NCBI RefSeq assembly: GCF_025933915.1
Contig: NZ_JAICZA010000024.1
Span: 1 to 43,858 of the forward strand
DNA length: 43,858 bases
Direction: 5' to 3'
DNA from: Mycobacterium sp.
Lineage (GTDB): Bacteria > Actinomycetota > Actinomycetes > Mycobacteriales > Mycobacteriaceae
Made by a program: the position numbers and the translations under genes. This document shows positions 1-9,395 of this stretch, piece by piece. Numbering within the stretch: the first letter of the stretch is position 1; each line of letters opens with the position of its first letter. The notes beneath the pieces were generated by a model. That model was given only the letters and a program-made list of their open reading frames with translations. It was not told the origin of the DNA and did no database searches.

Positions 1-1
1 C

Positions 2-1084
2 AACCGCCGCTTCGCCGAAGCCACCTCACGTGCCGCCGCGCGCGGCGCGACCGTGTGGGTGCAGGACTATCAGCTACAGCTGGTCCCGAAGATGCTGCGC
101 GAACTGCGGCCCGACCTGACCATCGGCTTCTTCCTGCACATCCCCTTCCCGCCGGTCGAGCTGTTCATGCAGATGCCATGGCGGACCGAGATTGTCGAGG
201 GCCTGCTCGGTGCCGACCTGGTCGGATTCCATCTGGCCGGCGGCGCGCAGAATTTCCTGTTCCTTTCCCGGCGGTTGATCGGCGCGAACACATCGCGCGG
301 CGCGGTCGGGGTGCGGGCGCGGTACGGCGAGGTGGACCTCGGGTCCCGTGTCGTTCGGGTGGGCGCCTTCCCCATCTCCATCGACTCCAGTGCACTCGAC
401 CAGACGGCCCGACACCGCGGTATCAGGCGGCGCGCCAAGGAGATTCGGGCCGAGCTCGGCAACCCCCGCAAGGTGCTGCTCGGGGTCGACCGGCTCGACT
501 ACACCAAGGGCATCGATGTTCGCCTCAAGGCCTTTTCGGAGCTGCTCGCGGAGGGCCGCGCCAAGCGCGACGACACCGTGCTGATCCAACTGGCGACACC
601 GAGCCGCGAACGGGTGGACAGTTACCAGCAGCTGCGCAACGACATCGAACGCCAGGTCGGCCACATCAACGGCGAATACGGCGAAGTCGGGCATCCGATG
701 GTGCACTACCTGCATCGACCGGTCCCCCGCGACGAACTCATCGCGTTCTTCGTGGCCGCCGACGTCATGCTGGTCACCCCGCTGCGCGACGGGATGAACC
801 TGGTCGCCAAGGAATACGTCGCCTGCCGCAGCGATCTCGGCGGTGCACTCGTCCTGTCCGAATTCACCGGCGCCGCCGCCGAATTGCGGCAGGCGTATCT
901 GGTCAACCCGCACGACCTCGAAGGGGTCAAGGACATGATCGAGGCCGCGCTCAACCAGACCGTCGAGGAAGGACGGCGGCGCATGCGGTCACTGCGCCGC
1001 CAGGTGCTCGCTCACGACGTCGACCGGTGGGCGCGGTCATTCCTCGATGCGCTCGCCGAGGCGCGACCCCATGATGCCGATTAG
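2..1084 (+). CDS. otsA: Trehalose-6-phosphate synthase OtsA, 3' part
   Basis: This is the C-terminal 360 residues of a GT20 glycosyltransferase that joins UDP- or ADP-glucose to glucose-6-phosphate to make trehalose-6-phosphate in the cytoplasm. The reading frame is open to the left window edge, so the start (roughly 130-140 residues by family length) lies outside. Family hallmarks are visible: [10 protein letters not shown] near the left edge, [20 protein letters not shown] (phosphate and nucleotide-sugar site) and [14 protein letters not shown] near the C-terminus. It ends in TAG. It is the first gene left of the mce4 locus, as in M. tuberculosis (Rv3490), and has no obvious link to sterol metabolism. 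The identification is firm. Confidence 0.96.
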   Translation, partial: NRRFAEATSRAAARGATVWVQDYQLQLVPKMLRELRPDLTIGFFLHIPFPPVELFMQMPWRTEIVEGLLGADLVGFHLAGGAQNFLFLSRRLIGANTSRGAVGVRARYGEVDLGSRVVRVGAFPISIDSSALDQTARHRGIRRRAKEIRAELGNPRKVLLGVDRLDYTKGIDVRLKAFSELLAEGRAKRDDTVLIQLATPSRERVDSYQQLRNDIERQVGHINGEYGEVGHPMVHYLHRPVPRDELIAFFVAADVMLVTPLRDGMNLVAKEYVACRSDLGGALVLSEFTGAAAELRQAYLVNPHDLEGVKDMIEAALNQTVEEGRRRMRSLRRQVLAHDVDRWARSFLDALAEARPHDAD

Positions 1085-1159
1085 CCCGGATACGCAAGGA
1101 CCCATGGTGTTTGCGCGCCAACGCTGTGATACTCAAATCAGCGTGCTGGGAGGAATCAC

Positions 1160-1738
1160 ATGAAGCTCCGTCACGGACTTGCCGCGGGTGCCGGCATTTT
1201 CACGGCCGTCGTAACGGGAATCGCGCTGCAATCCGGCGAACCGGCCAAAGCGCTCGGGCCGCCCGCGGACGGCAACTACTCCTTCAACGAGGCGGGGGTG
1301 TCGGGGGTTACCTGGACCGTCACGGCGATATGCGATCAGCCCTCCGGAACGCGCAACATGAACGACTATTCCGACCCCATCGTATTTGCCATGAACTGCG
1401 CGCTGAACATCGTGAGCTTTACGGATGAGCGGATCAGCGCCGCCGACAAGCTGCAGAACTTCAGCGGCCGGGCGCGGATGTCCGGCATGCTGTGGACTTT
1501 CAAGATCGACAAGGACAACGGTGTGTCCTGTCCGGGCGGCGGCACCGCACAGTCCACCGAAACCTTCGCGTTCAGCGACGAAACGATGAGCGGCACCCAC
1601 ACCACGCTGCACGGCGCCGTGTGCGGGCTGCAGCCGGAGATGAAGAAGCAACCGTTCTCGCTGGCGATGACCGGGCCGCCGCCCAGCCCGGTAGAACGTT
1701 ACCCGTTGTACTGCAACGGTATTGCGATGTGCTACTGA
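1160..1738 (+). CDS. Small secreted six-cysteine protein (Rv3491-like)
   Basis: A 192-residue protein of unknown function. Residues 1 to about 32 look like a Sec signal peptide: Lys/Arg/His start, then a hydrophobic Ala/Gly/Val stretch. The mature part has six cysteines, one of them in the final MCY, so up to three disulfides are possible outside the membrane. A Shine-Dalgarno sequence GGGAGG lies 7 bp before the ATG. The gene sits 75 bp after otsA and meets the end of the mce4 operon tail-to-tail, with 22 bp between stops, matching the position of Rv3491 in M. tuberculosis. No catalytic motif is recognised; an envelope-associated role is inferred only from the export signal. Confidence 0.85.
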   Translation: MKLRHGLAAGAGIFTAVVTGIALQSGEPAKALGPPADGNYSFNEAGVSGVTWTVTAICDQPSGTRNMNDYSDPIVFAMNCALNIVSFTDERISAADKLQNFSGRARMSGMLWTFKIDKDNGVSCPGGGTAQSTETFAFSDETMSGTHTTLHGAVCGLQPEMKKQPFSLAMTGPPPSPVERYPLYCNGIAMCY

Positions 1739-1760
1739 CTTCGACCGATTACCGGCGGGA

Positions 1761-2255
1761 CTAGATCGGCGTGATGTAGGCGATCAGCCACTGCTTACCG
1801 ATCTTTTTGAAGTCCACCCGCAACCGGCTGCCGTCGTATAGCGGCTGGCGTGACTTGTCGGTGACCGTCCGGTTCATGTAGACCATCACAGCTGCCGACT
1901 CCCGTTTGGCGGACATGACTCCCACGCCCACAACGTTGGCCTGCACGACCACTTCGCGCTTCTTGGCCTCGGGAATGATCTGCGTGTTGGCGCTCTTCTG
2001 GAACTCCGCACGATAGTCGGGGGTCAACAGCGGGTACGCGGCCGACAGGCTCCGTTCGACGGTTTGGTAGTCGTAGGCGAAGACCTCGGGTATTTCCTTC
2101 GCCGCCAGGCCGGGCAACACCGCACGAGCCGACTGCTCACCGCGAACCTCGACCCGCTCCCAGTACATCCAGCCGGCGACCGCGGACAGCCCGACGAACG
2201 CCACGGCCAGAAGGTAACCCGCGACGATGAGCAGCCGACGGCGCCATCGCATCAA
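1761..2255 (-). CDS. Mce-associated membrane protein, Mas4B type (Rv3492c-like)
   Basis: A 164-residue protein with one N-terminal membrane helix (about residues 9-30, after MMRWRRR) and a periplasmic domain containing Tyr-rich stretches. Mce-associated proteins of this type accompany every actinobacterial mce operon and are thought to be accessory parts of the lipid importer. It is the last gene of the mce4 operon. Its ATG overlaps the stop of the preceding gene by 4 bp (2252-2255), which indicates translational coupling. Length and position match Rv3492c. The exact role in sterol transport is not shown by the sequence. Confidence 0.88.
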   Translation of the reverse strand: MMRWRRRLLIVAGYLLAVAFVGLSAVAGWMYWERVEVRGEQSARAVLPGLAAKEIPEVFAYDYQTVERSLSAAYPLLTPDYRAEFQKSANTQIIPEAKKREVVVQANVVGVGVMSAKRESAAVMVYMNRTVTDKSRQPLYDGSRLRVDFKKIGKQWLIAYITPI

Positions 2256-2971
2256 TTACCCCCGTCTGGGTACTTCAGGTCGTAGCCGCTCATCCGTCCG
2301 GCGTCGTCTTCGTGCACGATGACGCGCAACCGGTAGGGCATCGACGGCTTGTTGACCCCGTCGATGTCGGCGACCGTAACGCGCACCGACACCAACACCG
2401 AGGCGTTATCACTAACGGTGTCAATGCCTTCCAGTGCGGCGCCGTTGACGACGGCTTCGGAAGTCGCGTTGGTGGAGCGGAACAGTGCCTTGAGGTTCTC
2501 GGCGTTGTTGTTGGCGCCGAGCATGCCCCGCAGTGGGCCACTGGTGCCGTTGATGAAGCGGTTGACGCTCTCGTCGATGTTGTCCTGCTTGTAGCTGAAC
2601 ATGTTGACGACCGTCTGCGTGGCGGTGTCGACGAAACGCTGATCGCGTGCCTGCGCGGCGGTGGCGTGGCGGTGCTGCACGATCAGCAAGGCCACGCATC
2701 CGGCCAGCACCCCCACCGCCAACAGCGCCGCCGCAAACGAGATCCACGCGACCAGGGTGCGGTGCGGCTGCCGACGTGGCGGCGGCTTGATGGACTTGAG
2801 GGCCTTGACGGGTTTCGCCGGCTTCTTCGGCGTGGCCGGAGCATCGGTCTGGACCGTGACGTCCTGGGTCGACTCACCCTTGGCGGGACCCGCCGCGCGC
2901 GACGCTCGGCGACGAACACGCGGCTGGGTTGTTTGTTCGTCCGCCACGGCAGGGTCCACTCCAGCGTCCAT
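2252..2971 (-). CDS. Mce-associated membrane protein, Mas4A type (Rv3493c-like)
   Basis: A 239-residue protein. The first 70 or so residues are a low-complexity, Lys/Arg/Pro/Ala-rich cytoplasmic segment (two KPAKPVK/KSIKPPP-like stretches). One membrane helix follows (about 75-97), then a periplasmic domain resembling other Mce-associated proteins. The ATG at 2971 shares one base with the TAA of mce4F (TAATG), and the gene overlaps the next by 4 bp, so it belongs to the mce4 operon. By family it is an accessory subunit of the Mce4 importer; the basic disordered tail could contact membrane or partner proteins, which is inference. Confidence 0.88.
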   Translation of the reverse strand: MDAGVDPAVADEQTTQPRVRRRASRAAGPAKGESTQDVTVQTDAPATPKKPAKPVKALKSIKPPPRRQPHRTLVAWISFAAALLAVGVLAGCVALLIVQHRHATAAQARDQRFVDTATQTVVNMFSYKQDNIDESVNRFINGTSGPLRGMLGANNNAENLKALFRSTNATSEAVVNGAALEGIDTVSDNASVLVSVRVTVADIDGVNKPSMPYRLRVIVHEDDAGRMSGYDLKYPDGGN

Positions 2972-4695
2972 TACATAGGCCTTGGATCAAGCATCAGGTC
3001 CACCCACTTCTCGGCACCGGATGTGCCAGTGGCGCCGGCCGCGAAGATACCAGTGCCGCCGGCCGGATCGACAAACGCGCCGGTCTTTTCGTCGTAGGTG
3101 GCGTAGGACGGGCCGCTGGCCTGCGGCTGCGGCCCAGGCGGGGGACCCCACGGCTTCTCCGGCCCCGGGCCCGCCGGCGGCGGATTGATCCCCTGCGGCG
3201 GCGCCGGAGGGGGCAGCCACTTCGGATACGGCAGCTGGGGCGGCACCGGGGGTACCCCGGGTGGCTGCCACGACGTGAATGGCGGCGGCGGCCCATTGTC
3301 GTTGGGGGGCGGCGGATCGTAGGCCGGCTGCTTGTTCGGCAGCGGACCCGGACCGGGCACCACACCCGGCGGCGGCGGTCCGACGATCGGGGTACCGGGG
3401 TCGGGTTCAGCACCCGGCGGGATATAGGGAAACTTGTTGGGCGGCAATGTGTTCAACCCATTGGTCACCGGTGTGTCGTAGGGCACCGGCGGACCGCGCC
3501 ACGGGTTGCGACCGATCGGCACGTACCCCTTCGGGTCGCGGCAGAGCTGAATAGTGGGGGCGCGCTTCCCGGGGAACTCCTGGCACGGGTAGTTGCGGGC
3601 GCCACGCACGGTACTGGGATCGTTTTGCGCGGTCTTGCAGTACATGTCTTTCGGAAGTTCACGCACCGTCTCGTCGGCCGGGGTGCGCATCAACGGCGGG
3701 GGCAGGAAGCCGACGGCGCATGGCGGCGGGTCGTTGAGGTCGAGCTTGAAGTCCAGCTTGCCGCCCTCGTCGAGAGGAGGACCGCCCGCCATCGTGATGA
3801 TCGCGGCGAACAGCGCCGGCAGGACCACCAGGAGTTGCTCGATCGACTTGTGGTAGATCACGCCGACCCGACCCAGGTTGGCCAGGCTGGCGGCCAATGC
3901 CGGGAAGCTCGGGCGGATACCGGAGAACGCGGTACTGGCCTCGTCGGTGGCGCCCGGGGCGGTCGTCAACGTGTCGCGAAGCTGCGGGTCGGCCTGACGC
4001 ACCTCGGAGGTGAAGCGCGCCAGCCCATCGGACAGCGACTTAATGTCACCCCCGGCACGAATCTGGGCCTGCAGGAACGGGCCGACCTGATCGATCAACT
4101 GCGAGACCTGCGGATAGTTGGCGTTGGCCTCGTCCACCAGCAGCCGGGCCGACTCGAACAGCCGGGCCAACTCGGGGCCGGAGCCATTGGCCGCGATGAA
4201 CGTCTCGTGCAGCAGCTCACGCAACCGGGTGTCGCCCAGGCTGTTGACCAACGTCTCCGAACGCTTCAACAGGTCGGCGACGTCCTGGCCGATCCGGGTG
4301 TTCTGCCGCTCGATGCGAGATCCGTTGCTCAGCTTGCTCGATGCCGGTGCCTTCGGGGGCACCAGGTCGATGTACTGCTCCCCGACGGCCGACACACTTT
4401 TGACGGTGGCGGTGACGTTCGACGGGATGGCGGTCTCGCTGTTCAGCCGCATCTGAGCGATCACGCCGTTGGGACTCAGGCCCACCCCCTCGACGCGGCC
4501 GACGGCAACGCCGCGGTAGGTGACATTCGCGTTTTTGTACAGGCCGCCGCCGGCAACGAAATCGGCGCTCACGCCGTAGGTTCCGATACCGAAGGTCGCG
4601 GGCAGCCGCAGGTAGAAGATCGCCATCACGGTCAAGGTGATGACCGTGATCACGGCGAAGATCGCCAGCTGGATCTTGGTCAGTCTGTCATGCAT
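2971..4695 (-). CDS. mce4F: Mce4F, substrate-binding subunit of the sterol importer
   Basis: A 574-residue MCE-family protein. An N-terminal signal-anchor helix (about residues 7-27) is followed by the MCE beta-barrel domain (about 35-115), a helical region predicted to form the transport tube (to about 310), and a long low-complexity C-terminus (about 370-545) dominated by Pro and Gly runs. Mce4 proteins assemble as a hetero-hexameric channel across the periplasm that feeds cholesterol to the YrbE4 permeases. The ATG at 4695 follows GGGGCGG, and 12 bp separate it from the mce4E stop. Gene order and length support Mce4F (Rv3494c). The proline-rich tail may sit in the cell wall. Confidence 0.95.
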   Translation of the reverse strand: MHDRLTKIQLAIFAVITVITLTVMAIFYLRLPATFGIGTYGVSADFVAGGGLYKNANVTYRGVAVGRVEGVGLSPNGVIAQMRLNSETAIPSNVTATVKSVSAVGEQYIDLVPPKAPASSKLSNGSRIERQNTRIGQDVADLLKRSETLVNSLGDTRLRELLHETFIAANGSGPELARLFESARLLVDEANANYPQVSQLIDQVGPFLQAQIRAGGDIKSLSDGLARFTSEVRQADPQLRDTLTTAPGATDEASTAFSGIRPSFPALAASLANLGRVGVIYHKSIEQLLVVLPALFAAIITMAGGPPLDEGGKLDFKLDLNDPPPCAVGFLPPPLMRTPADETVRELPKDMYCKTAQNDPSTVRGARNYPCQEFPGKRAPTIQLCRDPKGYVPIGRNPWRGPPVPYDTPVTNGLNTLPPNKFPYIPPGAEPDPGTPIVGPPPPGVVPGPGPLPNKQPAYDPPPPNDNGPPPPFTSWQPPGVPPVPPQLPYPKWLPPPAPPQGINPPPAGPGPEKPWGPPPGPQPQASGPSYATYDEKTGAFVDPAGGTGIFAAGATGTSGAEKWVDLMLDPRPM

Positions 4696-4707
4696 CTGCG
4701 TCCGCCC

Positions 4708-5871
4708 CTACCGTCCCTCAGAACCCGAAGCCGTGCCGGGCGGAATCTTGAACGGATCCGCGGCCTGTCCGGACAGGTTGGCCAGTTCCCCGGTCAAGAA
4801 GTCCGGTGGGTTGAGGATCTCGTCCATGTGGGCCATGTTCGGGTCGAAATACGCCGTGGTGAAGAACGTTTCACCGAGCCGGCGCAGGGTGAGGTCGAAC
4901 GTGGTGAACACGTTGAGGTAGTCACCCCGCACGGCCTGTTTGATGCCGTAATTGGGGAACGGGAATGTCAGCAAGATCTGCAACGAGGTGACGAAGTTCT
5001 TTCGGTTGTCGTTGAGCGCCTTCACGACCGAGTACAGGTCCTTCATATCGGCGGCGAAGTCCACCTTGGTCTTTGCCAGGATGTGCGAGGTGACATTCGC
5101 CAGTTTGTGGAGCGCGCCGAAGGCCTCGACGATGTGGTCGCGGTTCTTGTTGAGCACACGAACCGCTTCGGGCAACGTGTCCAGCGCCCGGCCGAGGTTG
5201 TCCTTGTCGCGCGCCAGGGCCGCCGAGAATCGGTTCAGTCCGTCGACCGCATCGATGATGTCGTTGACCTGACGGTTCAGCCCCGAGGTCAATTCCGCCA
5301 GCCTGGGGACCAAGCCGACGAACTGGTCCTGTCGGCCCGCGACGGCCCGGTAGGTCTCGTCGGTGATCTCTTCCAGGGCACCGACATTGCCCTTGTTCAC
5401 CACGACGCCGAGCGCCGAGAGCACCTCTTCGGTGGTGGGGTAGCGACCGGTGTTGGCCTCCGCGATCTTCGACCCGTCGGTCAGCCGGCCGACGGCCGGC
5501 TTGTCCTTGGGCCGTGCCAAGTCGATGTGCATCGAACCGAGCAGCGATGTCTGGGCGACCGTCGCGGTCGAGTTGGCGGGCAGCGCGACGTTTTTGTTCA
5601 GCGCCAATTTCACTGCCGCATAAAACGATCCGTCGGCCCGTTGTTCGGCCGCAATACCGGAAACACTGCCGACGGTGACGTCGTCGACCATGACCGGCGA
5701 GTTCTGCGGCAACGTCGCCACGTCGGGCAGCTCGACGGTGACTGAGTAGGCGCCACTGCCATGACCGGCGGTGCCGGGCATCGCCAACGAGTTCAGGCCG
5801 TTGAACTGGCATCCGCCCAGCAGCATGGCACCCATTGCTAATCCGCTGGTGCGCAACCACATTCGGTTCAT
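4708..5871 (-). CDS. mce4E: Mce4E (LprN), lipoprotein subunit of the sterol importer
   Basis: A 387-residue lipoprotein of the MCE family. The start at 5871 gives MNRMWLRTSG followed by a hydrophobic stretch and the lipobox LLGGC with Cys21, the expected lipid-modification site. A much longer in-frame extension upstream only reads through mce4D in another frame and is rejected. The MCE domain follows (about 38-120), then a long helical region. The ATG overlaps the mce4D stop by 4 bp (ATGA). By family this is the E subunit (LprN in M. tuberculosis), the one lipidated member of each Mce hexamer, anchoring the tube at a membrane. Confidence 0.95.
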   Translation of the reverse strand: MNRMWLRTSGLAMGAMLLGGCQFNGLNSLAMPGTAGHGSGAYSVTVELPDVATLPQNSPVMVDDVTVGSVSGIAAEQRADGSFYAAVKLALNKNVALPANSTATVAQTSLLGSMHIDLARPKDKPAVGRLTDGSKIAEANTGRYPTTEEVLSALGVVVNKGNVGALEEITDETYRAVAGRQDQFVGLVPRLAELTSGLNRQVNDIIDAVDGLNRFSAALARDKDNLGRALDTLPEAVRVLNKNRDHIVEAFGALHKLANVTSHILAKTKVDFAADMKDLYSVVKALNDNRKNFVTSLQILLTFPFPNYGIKQAVRGDYLNVFTTFDLTLRRLGETFFTTAYFDPNMAHMDEILNPPDFLTGELANLSGQAADPFKIPPGTASGSEGR

Positions 5872-7292
5872 CCGCCACCACCCAAGCCGGCGGCCGGTCC
5901 GCCAGGCGCCTGGCCCGGAGGCGGACCCGGCAGCGGGCCGAACGCGCTTCCGGGAGCGGGGCCAGGGGCGGGCGCGGCGCCGGCCGGCGCGGGACCGGCG
6001 GGCGGGGCCGGCGGGATCAGCAACGCCTGCAGATCCGCCGGGTTCTGGGCGCCCGGATTCTGGGCGCCCTTGGCCGGGACCCAGGTCAGCTCCGGGACCG
6101 GGGTCGCCGCCTTGGCCTGGGTTTCCGGGGTGTCGTAGATGATCTGGCCCTTGTACGCCGTGATGGTGTTGAGCGGGTGGAACATCAACGGCGGATAGTT
6201 CGCGGTGAGCCGGCGCAGCACCGGCCCCAGCCGCTCGCGACACAGCTCGGCGCGCTTGAAGTAGTCCGGTGCCCTCGGCCCCGCCGCGGTCTCGAAGGAG
6301 CCGCCACAGATGAACTGCACGGGGTTGGCGAATTCCGGTATCGACAACAGACCGTTGAGCGTGCCCTGCGCGGGGTCATAGATGTTGTAGAAGTTGGCGA
6401 TACCCGGCCCCGCCACGTGCAGCACCTGCTCGATGTTGTCGCTCTGGTCGCTCAACGTCTTCGCGAAGACGTTGAGGTTGTTGACCGTATCGATGATCGT
6501 CGAGTTGTTTTCGTGCAGGAACCCACGGATGTCTGACAGCGCCGTGTTGAGGGTCCCCAGGGTGCCGTCGAGATGGCGCGAGCTGTCGGCGAGCACCTGC
6601 GACACCGAGGCGACGTTTCCGGCGAATTGCACGATCTGTTCGTTGCTGGACGAGAGCGCGTTGACCAGCACCTGCAGGTTCTTGACGGTGCCGAAGATGT
6701 CGCCCCGCGAATCCCCCAGCCGCCCGGCGGCTTGCGAGAGCTCGCGCAAGGCGCTGTGGAACGACTGGCCCTTGCCGTCGAAGGTGTCGGCGGCCTGGTT
6801 GATCGCCGAGCCCAGCGGACCCTGCATCGATCCGGCCGTCGGGCCGAGTTGGACAGCGAGCTGGGTCAGCGACTCCTTGACCTCATCCCATTCCACCGGG
6901 ACTGCGGTGCGGTCCTGGCCGATGCTGGCGCCGTCGGCCATCGCCGGCCCGCCGGTGTATGCCGGTGTCAACTGGATGAACCTGGCCGCCACCAGGTTTG
7001 GCGACATGATGACGGCCTTGGCGTCCTTCGGGACTTTCACGTCCGTGGACACCGACATGGTGATCTTGACGTCGGACGGCCGCGGCTCGATCGTGTCGAT
7101 GGTGCCGACCGGAACCCCCAGAATGCGAACCTGGTCACCGGGATACAGACCCACGGCCGATGCGAAGTAGCCGACGATCTTGCGGTTATTTGCCTGCGAC
7201 GACAGCACATACACGCCACCCACCAGCACCGCGACGAGCGCGATGATGGTGGCATAGCGCAGTCCCCGACTGCCGGCGATCCGCTGCATCAT
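5868..7292 (-). CDS. mce4D: Mce4D, substrate-binding subunit of the sterol importer
   Basis: A 474-residue MCE-family subunit. The N-terminal anchor helix is about residues 12-32, the MCE domain about 38-120, and a helical tube-forming region follows. The last 50-60 residues are a Pro/Ala/Gly-rich tail ending in GLGGGG. It overlaps mce4C by 4 bp at its start and mce4E by 4 bp at its end, so translation of C, D and E is probably coupled. Two adjacent ATG codons could start it (7292 or 7289); the first is chosen and the difference is one residue. Position and order identify Mce4D (Rv3496c). Confidence 0.95.
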   Translation of the reverse strand: MMQRIAGSRGLRYATIIALVAVLVGGVYVLSSQANNRKIVGYFASAVGLYPGDQVRILGVPVGTIDTIEPRPSDVKITMSVSTDVKVPKDAKAVIMSPNLVAARFIQLTPAYTGGPAMADGASIGQDRTAVPVEWDEVKESLTQLAVQLGPTAGSMQGPLGSAINQAADTFDGKGQSFHSALRELSQAAGRLGDSRGDIFGTVKNLQVLVNALSSSNEQIVQFAGNVASVSQVLADSSRHLDGTLGTLNTALSDIRGFLHENNSTIIDTVNNLNVFAKTLSDQSDNIEQVLHVAGPGIANFYNIYDPAQGTLNGLLSIPEFANPVQFICGGSFETAAGPRAPDYFKRAELCRERLGPVLRRLTANYPPLMFHPLNTITAYKGQIIYDTPETQAKAATPVPELTWVPAKGAQNPGAQNPADLQALLIPPAPPAGPAPAGAAPAPGPAPGSAFGPLPGPPPGQAPGGPAAGLGGGG

Positions 7293-8353
7293 GGTGACTT
7301 CGGCCTGATGACCCAGCGTTCCTGAATCAACCCGCGCAGGTAGTCGGCGAGGCTGGCCGGCATCTTGCCCGGCTGGTAGAAGAAGTCGAACATCGTGGCA
7401 AGCAGCGGCGCCGGGATCACACCGTAGACGTTGACATTGAAGCCGGGGCCAGACCCGACCACCTCACCCAACTCGGTGGCATAGGTGGGCAGCCGCTTGA
7501 GGGCCTCGGCGATGTAGTCGCGACGCTCATTGAGGTTGGACAGCACGTCGTTGAGTTTGCTCAGCGCGGGCCCGAATTCCTTGCGGTTGTCGGCGACGAA
7601 GCCGGAGATCTGCGCCGAGAGATCCTGGATGCCCGAGATCAGCTGACCCAGGGCATGGCGGCGTTCGTCGAGCGCGGCGAACAACTCGTTACCGTCGTCG
7701 ACCAGCTTGTCGACCTGTTCGGCGCGCTGGGACAACACGCCGGTGACCGACTTCGCATGCGCCAGTAGGCTTTGCAGCGCCTCGTCGCGGCGGTCCAGGG
7801 TGCGCGACAGCGACGTGACGCCGTCCAGCGCGCCCCGCAGCTCCGGGGTGGCTTCGTGCAACGTGTCGGTCAGCACGTTCAACGCCTTCTCGAACTGCGG
7901 CTTGTTCAGGTTACTCGCGTTGGAACCCAAGTCCTCGAGCGCGCCGGCGAGCGTGTACGGCGTCGTGGTGCGGCTGAGCGGGATGGTGGTTGCCTTGCCG
8001 CCGCCGGCCGGGCTCACCGAGATCGAGCGCTCACCGAGGATGGTGTCGGTGCGGATCGCGGCCAGCGACTGGTCACCGACCGCGACGTGGCGGTCGACGC
8101 TGAAGCTGATCTTGGCGCTGTCGCCGGCCAGACCCACGGAGGTCACCTTGCCGACTTTGAAACCCGAGACGTAGACGGCATTGCCGGGGTTGATTCCGCC
8201 CGCGTCGGTGAAGTAGGCGTCGTAGATTTTGCCCTGCGGCCAGAACGGTAATCCGGCGTAGCCGAAGGCAATGAGCACGACGCAGACCACCAGCACCACG
8301 CCGAAGATGCCGGTGCGCAGGGGGTCACGTTCGTGCTTCGCGTTACTTGGCAA
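7289..8353 (-). CDS. mce4C: Mce4C, substrate-binding subunit of the sterol importer
   Basis: A 354-residue MCE subunit. I place the start at a TTG (8353), giving LPSNAKHERDPLRTG read with initiator Met. A strong Shine-Dalgarno GGGAGG sits 7 bp upstream, inside the mce4B coding end, while an upstream ATG only extends into mce4B. The gene overlaps mce4B by 11 bp. One anchor helix (about residues 12-32) precedes the MCE domain (about 40-120) and the helical region. It is the third MCE gene of the operon. The family role is a ring subunit of the sterol channel. Confidence 0.93.
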   Translation of the reverse strand: MPSNAKHERDPLRTGIFGVVLVVCVVLIAFGYAGLPFWPQGKIYDAYFTDAGGINPGNAVYVSGFKVGKVTSVGLAGDSAKISFSVDRHVAVGDQSLAAIRTDTILGERSISVSPAGGGKATTIPLSRTTTPYTLAGALEDLGSNASNLNKPQFEKALNVLTDTLHEATPELRGALDGVTSLSRTLDRRDEALQSLLAHAKSVTGVLSQRAEQVDKLVDDGNELFAALDERRHALGQLISGIQDLSAQISGFVADNRKEFGPALSKLNDVLSNLNERRDYIAEALKRLPTYATELGEVVGSGPGFNVNVYGVIPAPLLATMFDFFYQPGKMPASLADYLRGLIQERWVIRPKSP

Positions 8354-9395
8354 AAGCGCACCTCCCCTTGCTGGGATCCAGCTGACCGCCCAGCGGCAGC
8401 AAGATGTCGCCACCGGCCGGGCCGTTGATCTTGATCGTCACGGAGCAGAAATAGATGTTGAAGAACGACCCGTAGGCGCCCAGGGCGGCCAGTCGGAGAT
8501 AGTCCTCGCCCAGCTGCTCGATGTCGTTGTTCACCTCGGCCTCGCGGTTGTCTATCTCGGTGGCCAACGGGCGGGTGTTCTCCAGGATGCCCTGTAGCGG
8601 CCGGCGCGAATTCTTCAGCAGCTCCGTCAAATCCGTCGTCGTCGAGGCCAGCGGGGGGATGGCACCCGCGATGTCGTCTTTGTGCTCGGCCAGCCCGGTG
8701 ATCAGTTGTTGCAACTGGTCGACGCTGGTCGAAAATTGTGCGCTGCGTTGGTCCACGGTCGTCAGCACCGTGTTGAGGTTGTTGATGACGTCACCGATGA
8801 GCTGGTCGCGCTGGCCCAGCGCCGAGGAGAACGCGCTCGTGTCGGCCAGCACATTCGACAACGCCCCGCCCTGGCCCTGCAGCAACTGGATGACCGCACC
8901 GCTGATGGTGTTGACCTTGTCGGCGTCAAGGCCTTTGAGCACCGGCCGCAGGCCGCCCAGCAGCGCATCGAGATCCAGTGCGGGCTGGGTGTGCTGGCTG
9001 TTGATCGTTCCGCCCGCCGGTATCCTGCGCAGCTCCCCCGGGCCGGAAGTGATCTCCAAATATCGGTCGCCGACCAGGTTTTCGTAGCGGATCACCGCGC
9101 GCGTCGACGAGTAGAGCGTGTAGCGCTTGTCGACCCCGAACGCCACGTCGATGGTGTTGTCGTGATTGAGCTTGATGTCCGACACCGCACCCACCGGCAC
9201 CCCGGCGATGCGCACCTTCTGGCCGGACTTGAGCCGCGATACGTCGGTAAACGTTGCGTGGTAGGTGCTTTCGGGGCCGAACCGGAAGTCGCCGAAGACC
9301 ACCACCAGCCCCGCCGACACCAACAACATCGCCACCGCGAAGATGCTGACCTTGATCATCATCGAGCGGTGCGACGGCATTCCGGAGGCGGCCAT
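8343..9395 (-). CDS. mce4B: Mce4B, substrate-binding subunit of the sterol importer
   Basis: A 350-residue MCE subunit starting MAASGMPSHRS. The ATG at 9395 shares one base with the TGA of mce4A (TGATG), the usual layout within this operon; a longer in-frame extension reads only through mce4A. The anchor helix is about residues 14-34, and the MCE domain contains the conserved SGQKVRIAGVPVG stretch. The helical region runs to about residue 310. The C-terminus carries three Cys, the last in GRCAFAK. Function follows from the family: one of six different MCE chains of the Mce4 cholesterol importer. Confidence 0.95.
   Translation of the reverse strand: MAASGMPSHRSMMIKVSIFAVAMLLVSAGLVVVFGDFRFGPESTYHATFTDVSRLKSGQKVRIAGVPVGAVSDIKLNHDNTIDVAFGVDKRYTLYSSTRAVIRYENLVGDRYLEITSGPGELRRIPAGGTINSQHTQPALDLDALLGGLRPVLKGLDADKVNTISGAVIQLLQGQGGALSNVLADTSAFSSALGQRDQLIGDVINNLNTVLTTVDQRSAQFSTSVDQLQQLITGLAEHKDDIAGAIPPLASTTTDLTELLKNSRRPLQGILENTRPLATEIDNREAEVNNDIEQLGEDYLRLAALGAYGSFFNIYFCSVTIKINGPAGGDILLPLGGQLDPSKGRCAFAK

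Noticed and set aside
2929..5745. A 938-codon open frame on the plus strand across mce4F and mce4E
   Set aside because: It is the antisense shadow of two clear MCE genes; its composition is dominated by Arg, His, Gly and Val without any domain.
4708..6243. Longer reading of mce4E (511 codons)
   Set aside because: The extra N-terminal 124 residues read mce4D in another frame; the signal peptide and lipobox begin at 5871.
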